A stretch of 64,000 nucleotides of DNA from Pisolithus tinctorius (Eukaryota; Basidiomycota; Agaricomycetes; Boletales; Pisolithaceae). The first letter of the stretch is position 1, and each line of letters begins with the position of its first letter. The notes below the pieces were generated by a model. The model was not told the DNA's origin. It made no database searches and worked only from the letters and a program-made list of their open reading frames with translations. Of the stretch, positions 1-12,150 are shown piece by piece. The DNA lies in assembly GCA_024663395.1 (NCBI GenBank), contig JANFAH010000105.1, forward strand, positions 62,001 through 126,000, given 5' to 3'. A program made the position numbers and the translations under genes.

Positions 1-790
1 TCAACTGCCAAATGCCTTGCACGGACTGTCGTGATTTTCATTGTGAGTCAGACCGAAACTGACGGTCAGCATCGTCCAGAAGTGAGTTAAGTCCTGCAGC
101 AGGAGAGCCCGGTTGCTCGGATGAATTATGATAAGGGTCACATGTACCATGGGCTAGAACAAGATAGCACTTGGTTAATTAAACTGGCGAAATACATGAA
201 CGTTTCATGAACAGTCGCCCGTGTGAAATATTACGGCCAGACAGGGACTCAGTGAAGGCCTGCTGGAGGCATGCACCTACTCATCTCCGTTATCAGTTAA
301 ATCTCAAAACATCCCTAGCATCGTATTTATGCGAACGAGCTACAGACACGGAAAACACGATTCATCATTCCACTGGTTTGAAGGCTGTTAGACCTAGGTC
401 ATCGGATCGACCAGGCACCGGTAGCTTCCACTGCGGAAGCGCCAATTCCCATGATTGGCGCCTGCGATAGCCGGAAGCGAGCGTGTGCTCCGACAATAAC
501 GCATTCGTTCATGTGATGGTACAAGGACGATGCCATCAAGTTGACACTGAAGCACGCCTGCTACGAGTATCAAGCAGTGGGTATGCAGAGTCGAAAGATG
601 TGACGATTGCAGAGGGACACCTGGGACACCACTGCACCAGTGACAGGCTATTATATAACGCCGGATTACATTCCCACGTCTTGGGGTCCCATACTTAACC
701 GGACACCAACTCCAACCATGCAACGTCCCTTTGGCGACGCTCCCTGCTCTCCCGTAGGCAAACGTACAGTGCACGAAGAGATCATTAACA
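1..790. other. No gene supported (upstream of first gene)
   Basis: No reading frame here joins across plausible splice sites into a recognisable family. Open frames on both strands are short or overlap the real gene downstream. The last couple of hundred bases presumably hold the promoter and 5' leader of the wall protein starting at 791; I see no clear TATA box. Confidence 0.5.
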
Positions 791-1668
791 ATGTTCACAA
801 CTCTCGCCTTGTCGTTGTTCTCTTTGGTTTCATGTGTACTCACTGTGCCACTGCCTGCGAGGGACGTGGTGGCCCCGCCTATCACGAGCCCAACTGCGAG
901 CACTGTTTGGAATGTCGGTGAGACGCAGACAGTAACCTGGTAAGCAACGGTTCTTGCGACCAGATTCCCTTCCGGTATACTGATGGTTCGTAGGAGCACT
1001 GCTAATTTGCCAGCTAACATCACGAACCCCGACGGGATGTTGGTGCTGGGATATGTGGCGAACAACAGCGAGAATCTCATGTTGCGTAAGTACCGCTAAG
1101 TGTTCAACGCAACCCTATATATCTGACACGCGCACGAAGAATCCCCGCTTGCTACGAACCTTAGTTACTCGGTCGGACAGGCCCAAATCACGGTCCCGAA
1201 CGTTCCAACCGGCTCTAATTACATCGTAGTTCGTGAGTTCCCTATCTTTTTTTTCAAGTCCTATCAGTAGCTAAAACTGCTCCGCTAGTTTTTGGAGACT
1301 CCGGTAATGCTAGCCCTCAATTTACGATCATGAATGGCGCTTCCTCCGGGACGTCAGCAACTGCGACGTCACCCCTTGTGATGACATCGACGACACCCTC
1401 GTCTCCATCGCCGACAACCACGCCTTCAAATGGATTGCCCAACCAAGCATCATCTACGGGCCAATCTTCGGCTCCTGTGGTGACGGTAACCAGCACCTCT
1501 GCTATCACTATTTCGCCTTCTGGGACGTCGTCTTCTTCGGTCTCTGCCTCGGCAACAACCCAGGCGGCGGTCTCGTCACAGACAAATGCAGCTGGGCCCA
1601 AGTTTGTCCCCAGCTCACATTACGGCCTGTCTATTTGTCTTCTACTGACATCACTCTTCGTTCTGTGA
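791..1668 (+). CDS. Ser/Thr-rich GPI-anchored cell-wall protein, Kre9/KNH-like
   Basis: Predicted secreted protein of 237 residues anchored to the membrane or wall by GPI. Four exons (791-939, 994-1085, 1140-1232, 1289-1668) join in phase. Residues 1-18 form a hydrophobic signal peptide (MFTTLALSLFSLVSCVLT). It is followed by the family hallmark ITSPTASTVWNVGETQTVTW, matching the Kre9/KNH-type N-terminal domain of basidiomycete wall proteins. The domain closes with VLFGDSGNASPQFTI, typical of the family. From about residue 130 the chain is very rich in Ser, Thr and Pro, a likely O-glycosylated stalk. It ends in a hydrophobic tail (LSICLLLTSLFVL), as expected for a GPI signal. The family is linked to wall assembly by analogy to yeast Kre9; the exact role is unknown. 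The domain call rests on motif recognition. Confidence 0.8.
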
Positions 1669-4600
1669 TGCCAGCTTTAAGCGCCAGCCCACTACTATGA
1701 ACTTTATAGGATCTCCCTAATCCTTCGTGGCGTCGCATGAACTTTCTCACGAACTGTTGGATAAAGTCACGACTATAAACGTTTCGTCATTCACAATGTG
1801 TACAATATTTTCTACGTAGGGTTTTCGAATTTGGGGCTATCTAGCTACAAGTATCCCAACACTCAGTTAGCTCGTAAACTTCACTGTACTACTACCGTTT
1901 GACATAACCACATACTACACGAAGGGAACCAGCTCTGCGTGAAGTTGTGTAGAGCTTTCACAACACAGTTTTCTGCCGTCTAAGTACACTACTCGTTAGC
2001 TTTGACCAGACGAAGAAGATGAGTTCGAGATATTTGGTTGCTTCATCTAACAATAAAATTCCAAGCATCTGCCTGATGTCCATTGCTACCACCAGCCACA
2101 TCACTGCTGGCCTCATTCCTTGATATTCCTTGATTTTCCATTGGCCTTGCTTTGGTTCACCATTGTAACTGCTTTATATAAACATTGTGAAGCTATGTAA
2201 AGCTATATTCATGTATAAGGCTGGACTTGATGGCCAGGTACAGGGGATCTAGCACGACTTACTAGGCCTCCAAGGCGTGAACTGACCTCACTCAGAAAGC
2301 GATTGCACCCGTAGATTCGTGACGATATCGGTCAGAGCCAGCTAACTCTAGAGATCTAGCTCTATCGTGGGTGTAGCAGTAGCAGCGCCGTCCCGCAAAT
2401 TCAAAGCCGACCGCCGATCACTCGCACGTTCAGGATTTGCAAACCCTTCCAAGGTCGAACGCATTAACACGTGCACAGTTGTACTATGCATCTTGGCCCC
2501 TGGATAACTACGTTCATCCTGAGCAGAGCTATTTACCCGCATCCATTCATTGCACCGGGGGACTAGCCAAGCGCAGCCCAACGTACTATTCATCAACGCC
2601 ACCGGCCATCTCCATAATTAATGCTTTATCGCAACGTTTATTCCAGGGTGAGTGTACCCGTGTGCAACTCTACACCTCTTTGTATGATTAAGGAAGTTCC
2701 TCCGAAGTGCTCCGTTTGCAGTTCAGTAAGGAAGTGATATCAAGGAATCTGCGGGGCTTGTTACTGCCATAATTCCGTCGACAGTGTCGATCATCCATGG
2801 GTGCTGTCAAAGTAAGGATTTTAAGAACCATCCTACCTCTCCGGCATGCTTACACTCCTCGGTGTCATTTACAGGCCGCAAGCATCAGGATACGTTTGCA
2901 GCAATGCCTGTCACAATGCGGCGCGTTCAAACACTTTTACGTACCACATTGTGTTCGAAGAACGGATTATTTTTACTGCAAGTGATGACAGTCGTGCCAA
3001 GCTCACACGCATCCAAGAGCTCTTCGTTTCTCATTCAACTACATGCGGATATGTGGCGTGAGTATGATATTCCACTTATTGAAGTCAGAGAGCTTAACCT
3101 CACTTTGATACAGTCTTCCGTCGGAAAAAGGCGAGAACTAGGTCAACTTTACCGAGGGGTGCATTTCGTCTGTCCATACGCTTGCCTACAACATCATTCT
3201 CCCTCGCTTCAGAGGTCCTAGCGCAATGTACAGATGCGGTGATTACCTGATCGCAAGTGTGCAAAAATGTAGGACGTCAGCAACGTTGTGCAAGTCCGAG
3301 GCTATTCGTGAGTAGTTTCATAAGACCATTGGAATTGATGATACGTCAGAAATTTTTGGCGTGGTCCGCGTTCAGCTAAATGAATTGCTCAGGGACCCAC
3401 GCTTCTTCCAGCTTCGATGATCTTCGGCTCCTCTGCCACCCGCTCAATTGGGCCAGTGGACGTTTCAAGCCAGCTGGTAGGTGGACGCGGCCTGGCGGTT
3501 GTGAAGGGGACATATTTGTTCGCATGCTTGAGTAAGACGGACCATCTGGCTATGCTGATTGCTGGAGACCTCCGTCGAAACTTGTACTTTCTCGGTGCGT
3601 TTGCGAGTAGAGAGACCTCTCGCGAATTTGATACGAGTTTCCGCATTGCCTGTGCTCGTGCATTCGAGCGGTTTAGATGACTATCGCCGAACATAAAATG
3701 CTTGAGCTGCCTGGGGGACCAGACGGTGGTCACAGCTATGCGGAGGGAATGTTAGGACGCTTAGAACCTACCTAAGATAAATTGTGATTGGTTCTGAGTC
3801 AATGCTTACGAATGTAGGGTAACTCAAACTCAGGCTTCCAGAGTGTTTCCCGGCGATTAAGTATGTATGCGCCACCTGTGAAACGGAGTTACTGAGTATG
3901 CACGGATTAGGCGGAACCAATCTAATCAATTAATTACTGGCAAGTCTGGTTTGTCTGACGGAGATCACAGAGATCACCCGTTGCATGATGTAAGTACGTC
4001 TGCGGTCTGCCATGAAATGCTTCATTTCGCGTGCCCCCTTCTCGTAAACAGCCAGCACGGAGAAACAAACTTGGGGGAAAAAATGGAAAAAAAAGGTTTA
4101 CAGTTATCAGCTGTCAACGTATGCGGTAGAAGTTCATTCCGGATGGCTAATGGCCTATAAGCTGATTTGTCCATATGTAGTGGGGGAACACGGTTTAGCA
4201 TCATATTTTAGCTCCAATCTACATATATTCGTCAACTCCTAGGTACAACACGTTCATCGAGTCGCCGCCATACCAAAAGCTTGGTATGCTGTAACTTCCG
4301 TATGACCATGCACGCCGGCGGCGTCCGGACAGGTGCAGGCAGCTGCTTTATCAGAATTCAGGAACCCATTCTCAAGGGGGATCCTTAATGGTTACATTAG
4401 CGGGCAGTAAGAGGCAGTAACGCGCGGGGACCCACATGCACGATAAGACAAATATAGTGAGAATGGCAATTTGACAACGGTGCCATGGGATGCTCCAATA
4501 TCTCGTGCAGGAACTGCGTGGTATTGCTGCCGGGAAAGCTGACGATCTACTACTTCCTACGAGTTAGTCTCGTTCAAGTTGCCGCAATGGTGGGCAGAAC

Positions 4601-6321
4601 CCTTGCCCCCGATACAAGAGAAGATGGCTGTGAGAGGAGGCTAAAGCTGTCATATGGTTCCCTTCGCAAGTTCCGAGACCCTGTCCGTGTCATGCAAAGA
4701 TGAATTCGACACGTTGTGATTTCAATTTACCTGGTTCTCGGAGGTGTTGGCCGGCCTATATCGGTCTATGGTCAATACTATAGCATGCAACCTAACGCAC
4801 CATTTGCAGGGTGGGACTCGGCTACCGACGATCTGAAGGGACCACGTTGTGTTGGAACAGACCAGAAGTCACGCCTTCAGTTTGCGATCTAGACTTCTAG
4901 TGATGGAATGCATCAAAAGGCATCAAAGCATTTTTTTTTTCCAGACGCAAATTTACCACTTCATCGGGTTCCAAAGTGATCATCTGTGGCGTAGCGATGG
5001 TTGCACATGCACCTTTGTCTTAGATATGATCTTGACAGAACGGCTGGCTTCGCATTTTGCAATAGCATCCTAGTAATAACATCGGTAAACTTGTGAATGG
5101 GGGGAGGGGGACGTATATACGTCTGCTGCCGGTGTGAAAGTGCACACCGAGGACATGTGTCAGGTCATGGACCTGCGAGAGACGACGGAGTAGGCCAAGC
5201 CCACGCCTTGGGGATGTCCCTGCAATTGCACCTGTCGGCAACGTTTCGAAGCCGGCCTGTTGAACAGCAGTGGACGCCGTGCATGAAGCACATACACGTC
5301 CATATTGTTCTGTAGGCTCTGCAAGCGGTGGCAGGAGATGTTCTAAAATGAAATGGACAAAGATGATCAGAACTTCCGAAAATAGCCTGATCGCCATGTC
5401 AAGAACTCCACTGAGGAAGCCGTTGCCGCATGAAACGGAAAGAAAAAAAGGGTCAGGGTAAGAGAGAAGTAATAGAACCGCAGCAGTGGGTCCCCATATA
5501 AAAACCAAGGTGGGCAAGTCGTAGGATGGGTCAGCACTCCTGGACACAACGGGTCCTTCGGTGTTGAATGCGCAAGGTCAACACGCAAGTTGTTCCTCTG
5601 CATCGCTGTCGCGGGTCCACGCAACGAATACCGTCGATGAACCTTAGTTCCTGTAGGACAAGATAACGTCGGTACTCTTGCGATGGATGACTGCGACGGC
5701 GATCCTCAGGAAGCAATTGTCGTGTGGCCTGTAAATTCACGCCGTACTACGGCTTTCCACCATGTTTCTTCTCTTGCCTGATTTAGGCAGCCTTCCGTCT
5801 TGTTACTCGCGGCAGGCCGACCTCGTTCAGAGCCTACCGACGAACGATGGCGCAACAGACTAGCGTATAGGCTCGGTCGACACAGAGGCGATAGCCCAAT
5901 TGGATGGGACCAGCTGACCGGCTTCATCCCTGCAAAACAGAAGGTAAGGGATGCTTCAGGCTTTACCGCTTTACACACATCTTCCCTTGTCTAATTCTTG
6001 CTTGCAGTCCTGTACGGGTACTCGCGCCAGGCAAACATCGCCGAAAGCCTGCCGATGAACGAGTGGCGGGACTGACCGACGAACGATGCAGAAACGGGAA
6101 TGTAATCGGCCGACCTGCTGCATGCCTGAAAAACAGAAGGTGAGGTATGCTTCGTACTGTTAAAACTGAGAGAGCCCACGCCATCGCAGATACTTTTCCA
6201 CCCAACAATGAACTTCAGCAAGCGAACGCGAAGATGAAAATAATCCGGATACAATTGAATAATTACACAAAACAACACTGATCGTCCAAGTGAACACAGA
6301 TAAAATAGGCAAAACTGCAGG
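1669..6321. other. Gene-poor interval
   Basis: About 4.6 kb in which I could not build a convincing gene. A few plus-strand frames between about 2800 and 3680 look mildly protein-like and could be joined by short introns, but they match no family I know and would be a guess. A minus-strand frame of 175 codons (5020-5547) has no recognisable motif. The interval holds an imperfect exon-like repeat near 5.8-6.15 kb, listed separately. It may contain decayed mobile-element or gene remnants. Confidence 0.4.
5814..6160. repeat. Imperfect direct repeat resembling a duplicated exon end
   Basis: Two related segments lie about 200-240 bases apart. A 13-base string (ccgacgaacgatg) occurs at 5837-5849 and again at 6075-6087. 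A 29-base block at 5929-5957 recurs at 6125-6153 with only a few differences. Each block contains CAGAAGGT(A/G)AGG, which looks like an exon end followed by a 5' splice site, and a CTTGCTTGCAG acceptor-like string sits between them. No intact coding frame spans the pair. It is probably a decayed tandem duplication of an exon with its intron. Confidence 0.45.
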
Positions 6322-7636
6322 TTATCTCCCTCCAACACCGATAGCTGTACGTATATACGGACCATTAGCCGCCATGGGGCCGTATGATGTGCCTGACGGG
6401 AGCGGTGTGGGCAATGCGCCACCCAGCGCGGGAGTGGGAAGAGGTACGCCGACACCCAAGATCGCATTCTGGGTTTGAACACCGTTACTTGTGCTTGGAC
6501 CAGGCGTTTGACTCCGTGAATCCCTCGGTACACTTCTATCCTCGCGCTCTGCGATTGTTGCACCCCCTCTTGACGGATCGGTGATACCGTTCGGCACAAA
6601 GGTTTGGCCTAGACCGTACAGCTTGCTATTATACTCCGCATCGTCGAGCGAGTCATTGAAGTACACTTCTTTCATCTTGAAAAAAGTCGAAGCCGTCAAC
6701 AGAGAATCCGAGCCGGCCTGATGGGATGTCCCTATCCGCTGAACCTACTCGACAGTCAATAGGTTGCAGAGGGGTAGACGAGTCACGCACACCAAGGTCA
6801 TTTGCAAGATCTTGTAAACCTCCTTTGAGCGATTTGGAGGCGCGCATCATGAATTTGACATCGTAACACCAGGGGAACCAGACACGAAGAAGCTCAAAAA
6901 ATAAGTCCTCTGATGTTGGCAGAGATTCGCCGGACAATAGCTTGACCAGATAGCCAAAGTCATAACCACTGTAAATCCAATTAAACAAGATGTTGATGAC
7001 AGAGGGGTACCATACGCGTCACCAAAAATGTGCAATTAGGTGAGGATACTACAGTGGAACACGCCTCACCTATGAAATGATATGAACTTAACTTCGGGAT
7101 TCAGCACCAACCCTGAACTTATGAAAAGCGCGGCGAAGTCGTTTGGGTTTATCCCCATCTCTTCGTGTCTTTGAAAGTCAAAGCCCGACTTCTGCAGGAG
7201 TTCGATCGATTCGGGGGCGTACATGTCCTCACTAGCAATGACGACACGTTAGCACACTGTACAGGTCGTATATAGTACGGCACTCGTACCTGATGCTGAA
7301 TTTGAAGTTGAATTGCCACGACATGCCATCCTGAGGAAAGTTGCCGTCCTCGTCTGCGAGAGTGATTCCTATCTGAATGATTTTGAGCAGATCCACATTA
7401 CACCGCATAGTCTGGTAATGATAATCGGAGGACGTCTTGAAGGTGCCGATGGGCCTCGCCACAACGCCAGGAAATTCGGTATCCTGTATAACCGACAAAG
7501 ATCAATGAGGTTGGATAGAGACATGTGTGTCGTGGATGAATACCATTGCAACATATGGATATTCGTCTATGATGTCTCCAATGGTCCGCATCTCAGCTTC
7601 AAGGTTAGGCGCCCATACTTCCCGTATTCGAGACAT
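6322..7636 (-). CDS. CAF1: CCR4-NOT complex deadenylase subunit Caf1/Pop2
   Basis: Catalytic poly(A)-specific 3' exoribonuclease of the CCR4-NOT complex (DEDD family), which shortens mRNA poly(A) tails. Five exons (7544-7636, 7290-7483, 7070-7231, 6791-6968, 6322-6744) give 349 residues. The start is the ATG just before [13 protein letters not shown], the usual beginning of the domain. Conserved motifs are in order: DTEFPGVV (first Asp and the Glu), [10 protein letters not shown] (Asp), [25 protein letters not shown] and [12 protein letters not shown] (last Asp). All four acidic catalytic residues are present. After the domain comes a tail of about 100 residues rich in Pro, Gly, Ser and Thr, common in fungal homologues and probably disordered. 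An in-frame upstream ATG at 7720 exists, but its extra residues are not family-like. The stop of the transcription factor gene lies 188 bases upstream on the same strand. Confidence 0.93.
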
Positions 7637-7823
7637 GTTGAATCGTGTACGGGGGTAGATGGACAATACACCACCCTCGACGTCGTCGTTCGGCCGCTTT
7701 GTGACGGTCCTCCTTTCCAAGTGCGAAAACAGTGATTATGTAATCGCCTCGTCAATTTAATATTAATAGTAGCAACGGTACACGAGCTACGAGGTGGTCT
7801 ACAATGGGATTGAATGTACGTCG

Positions 7824-10800
7824 TCAGAACCATGACATGTATGTATTACTCTGGTTTTCTACGTTGGAAGCCAAGGCACCAAAGTCAAAGTTAAAAGTGT
7901 GGTTCCCTACCCTCTGAGGTCCGTTCCCAGGCGTCGTGGAATCAGGTATATGTTTCACTGAACTCAGGTCCGCATCGCGCCCAAGCTCAAGAGCCAACAT
8001 ATTCGCCGACAACTCGCCGGCAGTCGACTGCTCAGAGTGCATATCAGGGTCGCTGCATGAAGTTGAGGGAGGTGGGGTCTGCGAGATAAACGTTGGGAAG
8101 TCGTGCAGGGAGGGACAGGGTCGTTTTTCGATGTCTTGTAGACATCGCAGTAGGTCAGAATGAGCGGCGTCGAATGAGGTTTCTCCGTCGTTCGACAATA
8201 TGCGAGTAACTCTCAGTGGTGGAGGTTCTTCTCCTCCATCAATTTCCATCGATGACGAACCTGTGTCCGCCGCGCTCCGCCATTGGAAATAGGATTTGCG
8301 GGCTTTCTCAGCAATCTTTCTTAGGAGGGGCTATAATTCCGAAACACGCAAATAAACGGCAAATTCGGTAGAACAAAACAAGAGAAAAAATACCAATGCT
8401 TGGTCAATTTTCGAACACTGCTCGGCAACTTTTGCAAACAAGTGATATACGGTACCGAGTTCTTGAAGAGCCAACGGCGCCAAGCTGAGAAATGGAGTTC
8501 GAGACACAATAAGCGACAGGGCAACCTGAACTTAATGTTAGTCGAATCACACGCAAGTCGCCGTAGTTACTTACAGCTCCGGAGAATGCATTAAACCAGA
8601 AACACATAAAGCGCTTGCTCAATTGTGGTTCTCGTTCTTCCATGATTTTCAATGTGGCGATAAGGCGGGTAGCACTTAAGTAGGTCGCCACGACAGACGG
8701 CGCCAGTTTGTGTCGGTAGCAGAAGGCATCATGAGTGTTAAGGGCCTCAGTAAGGAAGTTCCTATGGAGTTGGAGCAGGACTGTCAACGAGTGTGTAAGC
8801 CAGGTAGCAAACTCGACCCAAAAGTGCGACAAGAACCTATTTCACGACCGCTGGATACCAGGACTTGCTGCATACCCAATTGTCGATTGCTTAAAGTGTA
8901 TTCTTGATTGAATATGTCGAGCGTTGGAGGCACAGGGTAGTTGCGAACACTCTGATCCACTTCAAGAATCTTCGAGTAAGGCGGATGTTGGGCAGATATC
9001 GCTGCATTCAACACAGGCGTTAAGCAATGATAGAAGAACCCGTGCTTCCATTCGTGGTCTGAGCGACCTTGAACTTTAGTCCTAAACTTTCGAAGACGTC
9101 CTAAAACGTACATGACTGAGATCCACCGACAGTACGCATTTCTGGGGTGGAGTAGGAGGGGCGCCGGCAGTCTACATGTTCCAAGCAAATTGAAGGGGGT
9201 CGACCAAGGGAGAGAGCCTGAGCACGACCATTCAGAAGGGGTTTAGTTAACTGCGATCAACTTGCGCACCAAACGCGCGTCCAAGCTAAGAAGCTCCCAA
9301 AAAAGCATCCTTCTGCGTTGAGACTCTTCTGGGATGACCTTCCCTTTGTTACTGTCACGATCTGCAAAACCTCAGTAATCAAATGATGCCACGTCAACGA
9401 CCTACTTCACGCACGTAGTCCCAACTGGAAACCAAGTTGTATTAAACGGATGGAGAAGAAGAGAAGCAGAGGCTCACGCTTTGCGTTAACTTTACGGCAA
9501 GACCCATGATACTCCATGCCTGTGCCACTGCTTGGCTTTTGTCCGAGAATATTAAGAGGTACCAAATCATATAAAACTGTCATCTCATGAGAACATGCGG
9601 ACATCGTGTAGTGAAAGGAAAGAGAACACACCAATGTCTGCAGGAGGTCTAGACTTGGCTCATCCATGAGATTCATCTCACAAAGAGAGGCTCGGGCAAG
9701 GCGATGGTAGAGTTCCGCCTTTGGAGAATCATTTCGTTGGTTGAGGTCGACAAGGGTGCCCATCGCCATCATGATGAATAGCAAAGAAAGTCTACGGAAT
9801 GACAGCTCCTCGACTGGTGTGGTGTATACGTGGTGGACTAAATTTGGGAGCCATGTCTCGCTCGGATCTAGGTTGTACCTGGTAAACGGTAATGAGGTGT
9901 TGCAACATGCAAAAATAGGGAACTTACTGCCAAAGGGCGTTGAGACGGGCCTGAGTACACAGATACTCTGCCTCCTTGCGAGGTGGCAGCATCTGATAGA
10001 TGCGTTCGCGCACGAGATTGTTTGGAAGAGAGGGATAAGGGAACGTTTGACTGAGTTTCTCAATTTCTGGACAAAGGTTCGAGTCATCCAGCATTGCATC
10101 CCCTGTCGAGCTTGCATCCTCCTGGTGGAAGTTTAAGGACACGAGAAGAGTAATTATATGAGACCTACCTCTGACTTCCGGGAAATACCAGTGTCTGGGA
10201 CAGAGTGTCGGCGTCTGTCATTGGGGGGCGGATGCTGTAGAGAGTCGATGTGGGAGAGTCGCGACGTGGGCGCTTGAGGGTTATAAAGCTCGAGCGAGTT
10301 TTTGATTCGCAACAGGTCTTGATGCAAAAGAGGGTGAGGTTCCTGGGTACGCTCTGCCTGGAGGTTTCCCAATGCCTCTTCCAGCTGCCTTATGCGATCG
10401 CTCATCTGTATGATCTTTGAGTGGAGTCGTTCAGTGTTCGCGAGAATGAATCTAAAATATTTGAGACTTTGAGGAGGTATTCAAGCGCATGGACCGACCT
10501 GCTTCCTTTGCCTGACGTGAGAGCACCTGGTATGATGAGAAAGGAAATCATCAGACGACACTAAAATTGCAGATAAGGATCCGATGAATACACACCATCA
10601 GGGCATATTTCGGCACATCCACGCTTCGAACATGATTGACATGGAAAGACTCGATCGCACTGGGGAATTTGGGTAGGTGATGTGCACAACATGAGTTGCG
10701 CGAGAAGACATACTTTGAGTTTCAGCCTGAGAAACTCGAGCTTTAGCAGGGGTGGTAGCTGGGAAAGCGAGAATGTACTTTACCTGCGACACTCTGCACA

Positions 10801-10953
10801 GGAGAGAGGCAGTTTCTTTCTGCTAGATGAGTGTGCACGTTCCTCAGGGGTTGAGTGTGCGTTCTGGCTACTGTCCTGTGCGCATTCGTGTGCGCTCCTA
10901 GCGCGTTTGTACGCACGGGCGGATGAACTGGAGGCGGTATTTGTGTTCATCAT
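7824..10953 (-). CDS. Zn2Cys6 fungal-specific transcription factor
   Basis: Predicted nuclear DNA-binding regulator of 796 residues from 15 exons, all joining in phase. The binuclear zinc cluster spans about residues 52-83: CAECRR, LKLK, CDRVFPCQSC, then KRGCAEICPDG. This has the six cysteines in the spacing typical of Agaricomycete regulators. Next is GSRFILANTERLH and a heptad-like helix (SDRIRQLEEALG), a probable dimerisation coiled coil. The middle holds the fungal transcription factor homology region (LSQTFPYPSLPNNLVRERI, then YNLDPSETWLPNLVHHVY, then ESQRRRMLFWELLSLDARL). The C-terminal 150 residues are acidic and Ser/Pro rich. The zinc cluster is split by four introns and includes a 13-nt exon (10714-10726); another exon is only 10 nt (9415-9424). 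The intron at 9101-9135 would be just 35 nt, so that junction is the least certain. Target genes are unknown; the nearest genes hint at metabolism but do not prove it. Confidence 0.88.
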
Positions 10954-12150
10954 GGGGGGTCGGTTGGCTCAGAGCAGTGAGATGGTCGATATGATAGTAT
11001 TGCAGTGGTGCTGTATCGTTGGTGGAGGTGCACAATTGCAAGAGAGACCCGATGCGAACGGACCCCGTCAGCGGACAGAGATATTATACTAAAGCACCCA
11101 CAAACGCTTACGGCAATGAAATGCCGGCACTGGATCAACTTTGTAGTCGACGTACGAATGTGACAGTTTACAGGCAAACAACAGAACTTTCATATACTCC
11201 TCTCCACGAGGTGAATGTCCACTGGGCTCAACTGCAAACAGGCAGCAGGGCGTCCTGCCACCGGCCCATCTGCTGACCAGCCAACGTAAGTATAAACGGA
11301 AATGGGGCCATCGATCCGTAGACATGGCGGCCGACCCCTACAGCTTCGCACTGTTATCCAATCACGACCCTTATCATCCCATCCCTATCACATCCGAACG
11401 AAATGGACAACATATCGAGCCACGTGCATACTACCACACCCACCACCTACTACACCACCAAACAGTTTCAGCTGCGCGATCCATTCACATTTTCACGATC
11501 CTAACTTCAGCCAAGCCACTGACACCACACCACAGGATTTACGATCCCGTAACTCGTTAGGTAACCTCACCTGTAAGCCTCGGCGCTCCTTGGCGTTCCT
11601 CACTCAGCACCATAGGTAAAACTCCGGACACGGCAAGCCCGCCCTGCCTTGCATGGGAATGACAGTACAGATGCAACTGTCCAGACATCCGTGAGGGCAC
11701 CACTCTCAGGAACCACTGCAGGGAAAACTCCGGATGTTTCAGGGTTGACCAACTTTCCTCGTTTCGGGGGGGGGGGGAAAGAGTCATCACTCACAGAACG
11801 TGACATTTTGGTGACAGGGAGATCAGCTTGCCCGATCGGACTAGGTCGGCACAAGTGCCTGTAGCGTTGGTCAGCGGGGCCTTCCGGAATCCCAGGGAAC
11901 CCCCCTCGGCACGCTATCGGCCTTCGACTCTCCCTTCGCACTTCGCCTAATAAGTGTTCGCCGTACATCTTATCGGGAAGTAGTGGCAGTGCTCGCACGC
12001 CGATGGTGTCCTCCTGTGGCATAGCATGTACGGCAGATTTATTTCAAGCGGGTGTTACCGAGCCGGCGCTCCTAGGGCGCTCTCTAACAATAAGCAGGTC
12101 ATGTGGGGTTGCATTACCAAGTCGAATAGACAATAGGGAAGTACGATGCG
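10954..12150. other. Intergenic: promoter of the Zn2Cys6 gene and 3' region of carnitine acetyltransferase
   Basis: No gene supported. Open frames at 11302-11619 (plus) and 11600-12022 (minus) lack family motifs and splice into nothing recognisable. A run of G is present near 11767-11777. The part nearest 10954 is expected to carry the transcription factor promoter. Confidence 0.5.

Noticed and set aside
394..1080. Long minus-strand open frame of 228 codons
   Set aside because: It lies opposite the Kre9/KNH-like gene and its introns, has no family motif, and the plus-strand model with signal peptide and GPI tail is much stronger.
2784..3680. Possible plus-strand gene joined by short introns
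   Set aside because: Some segments look protein-like, but the joins are arbitrary and no family motif supports them.
5020..5547. Minus-strand open frame of 175 codons with hydrophobic stretches
   Set aside because: No recognisable motif, no supporting exons on either side, and overlapping frames of similar quality on other strands.
11600..12022. Minus-strand open frame of 140 codons upstream of the Zn2Cys6 gene
   Set aside because: Composition looks random, it spans a G-run, and no splice partner or motif was found.
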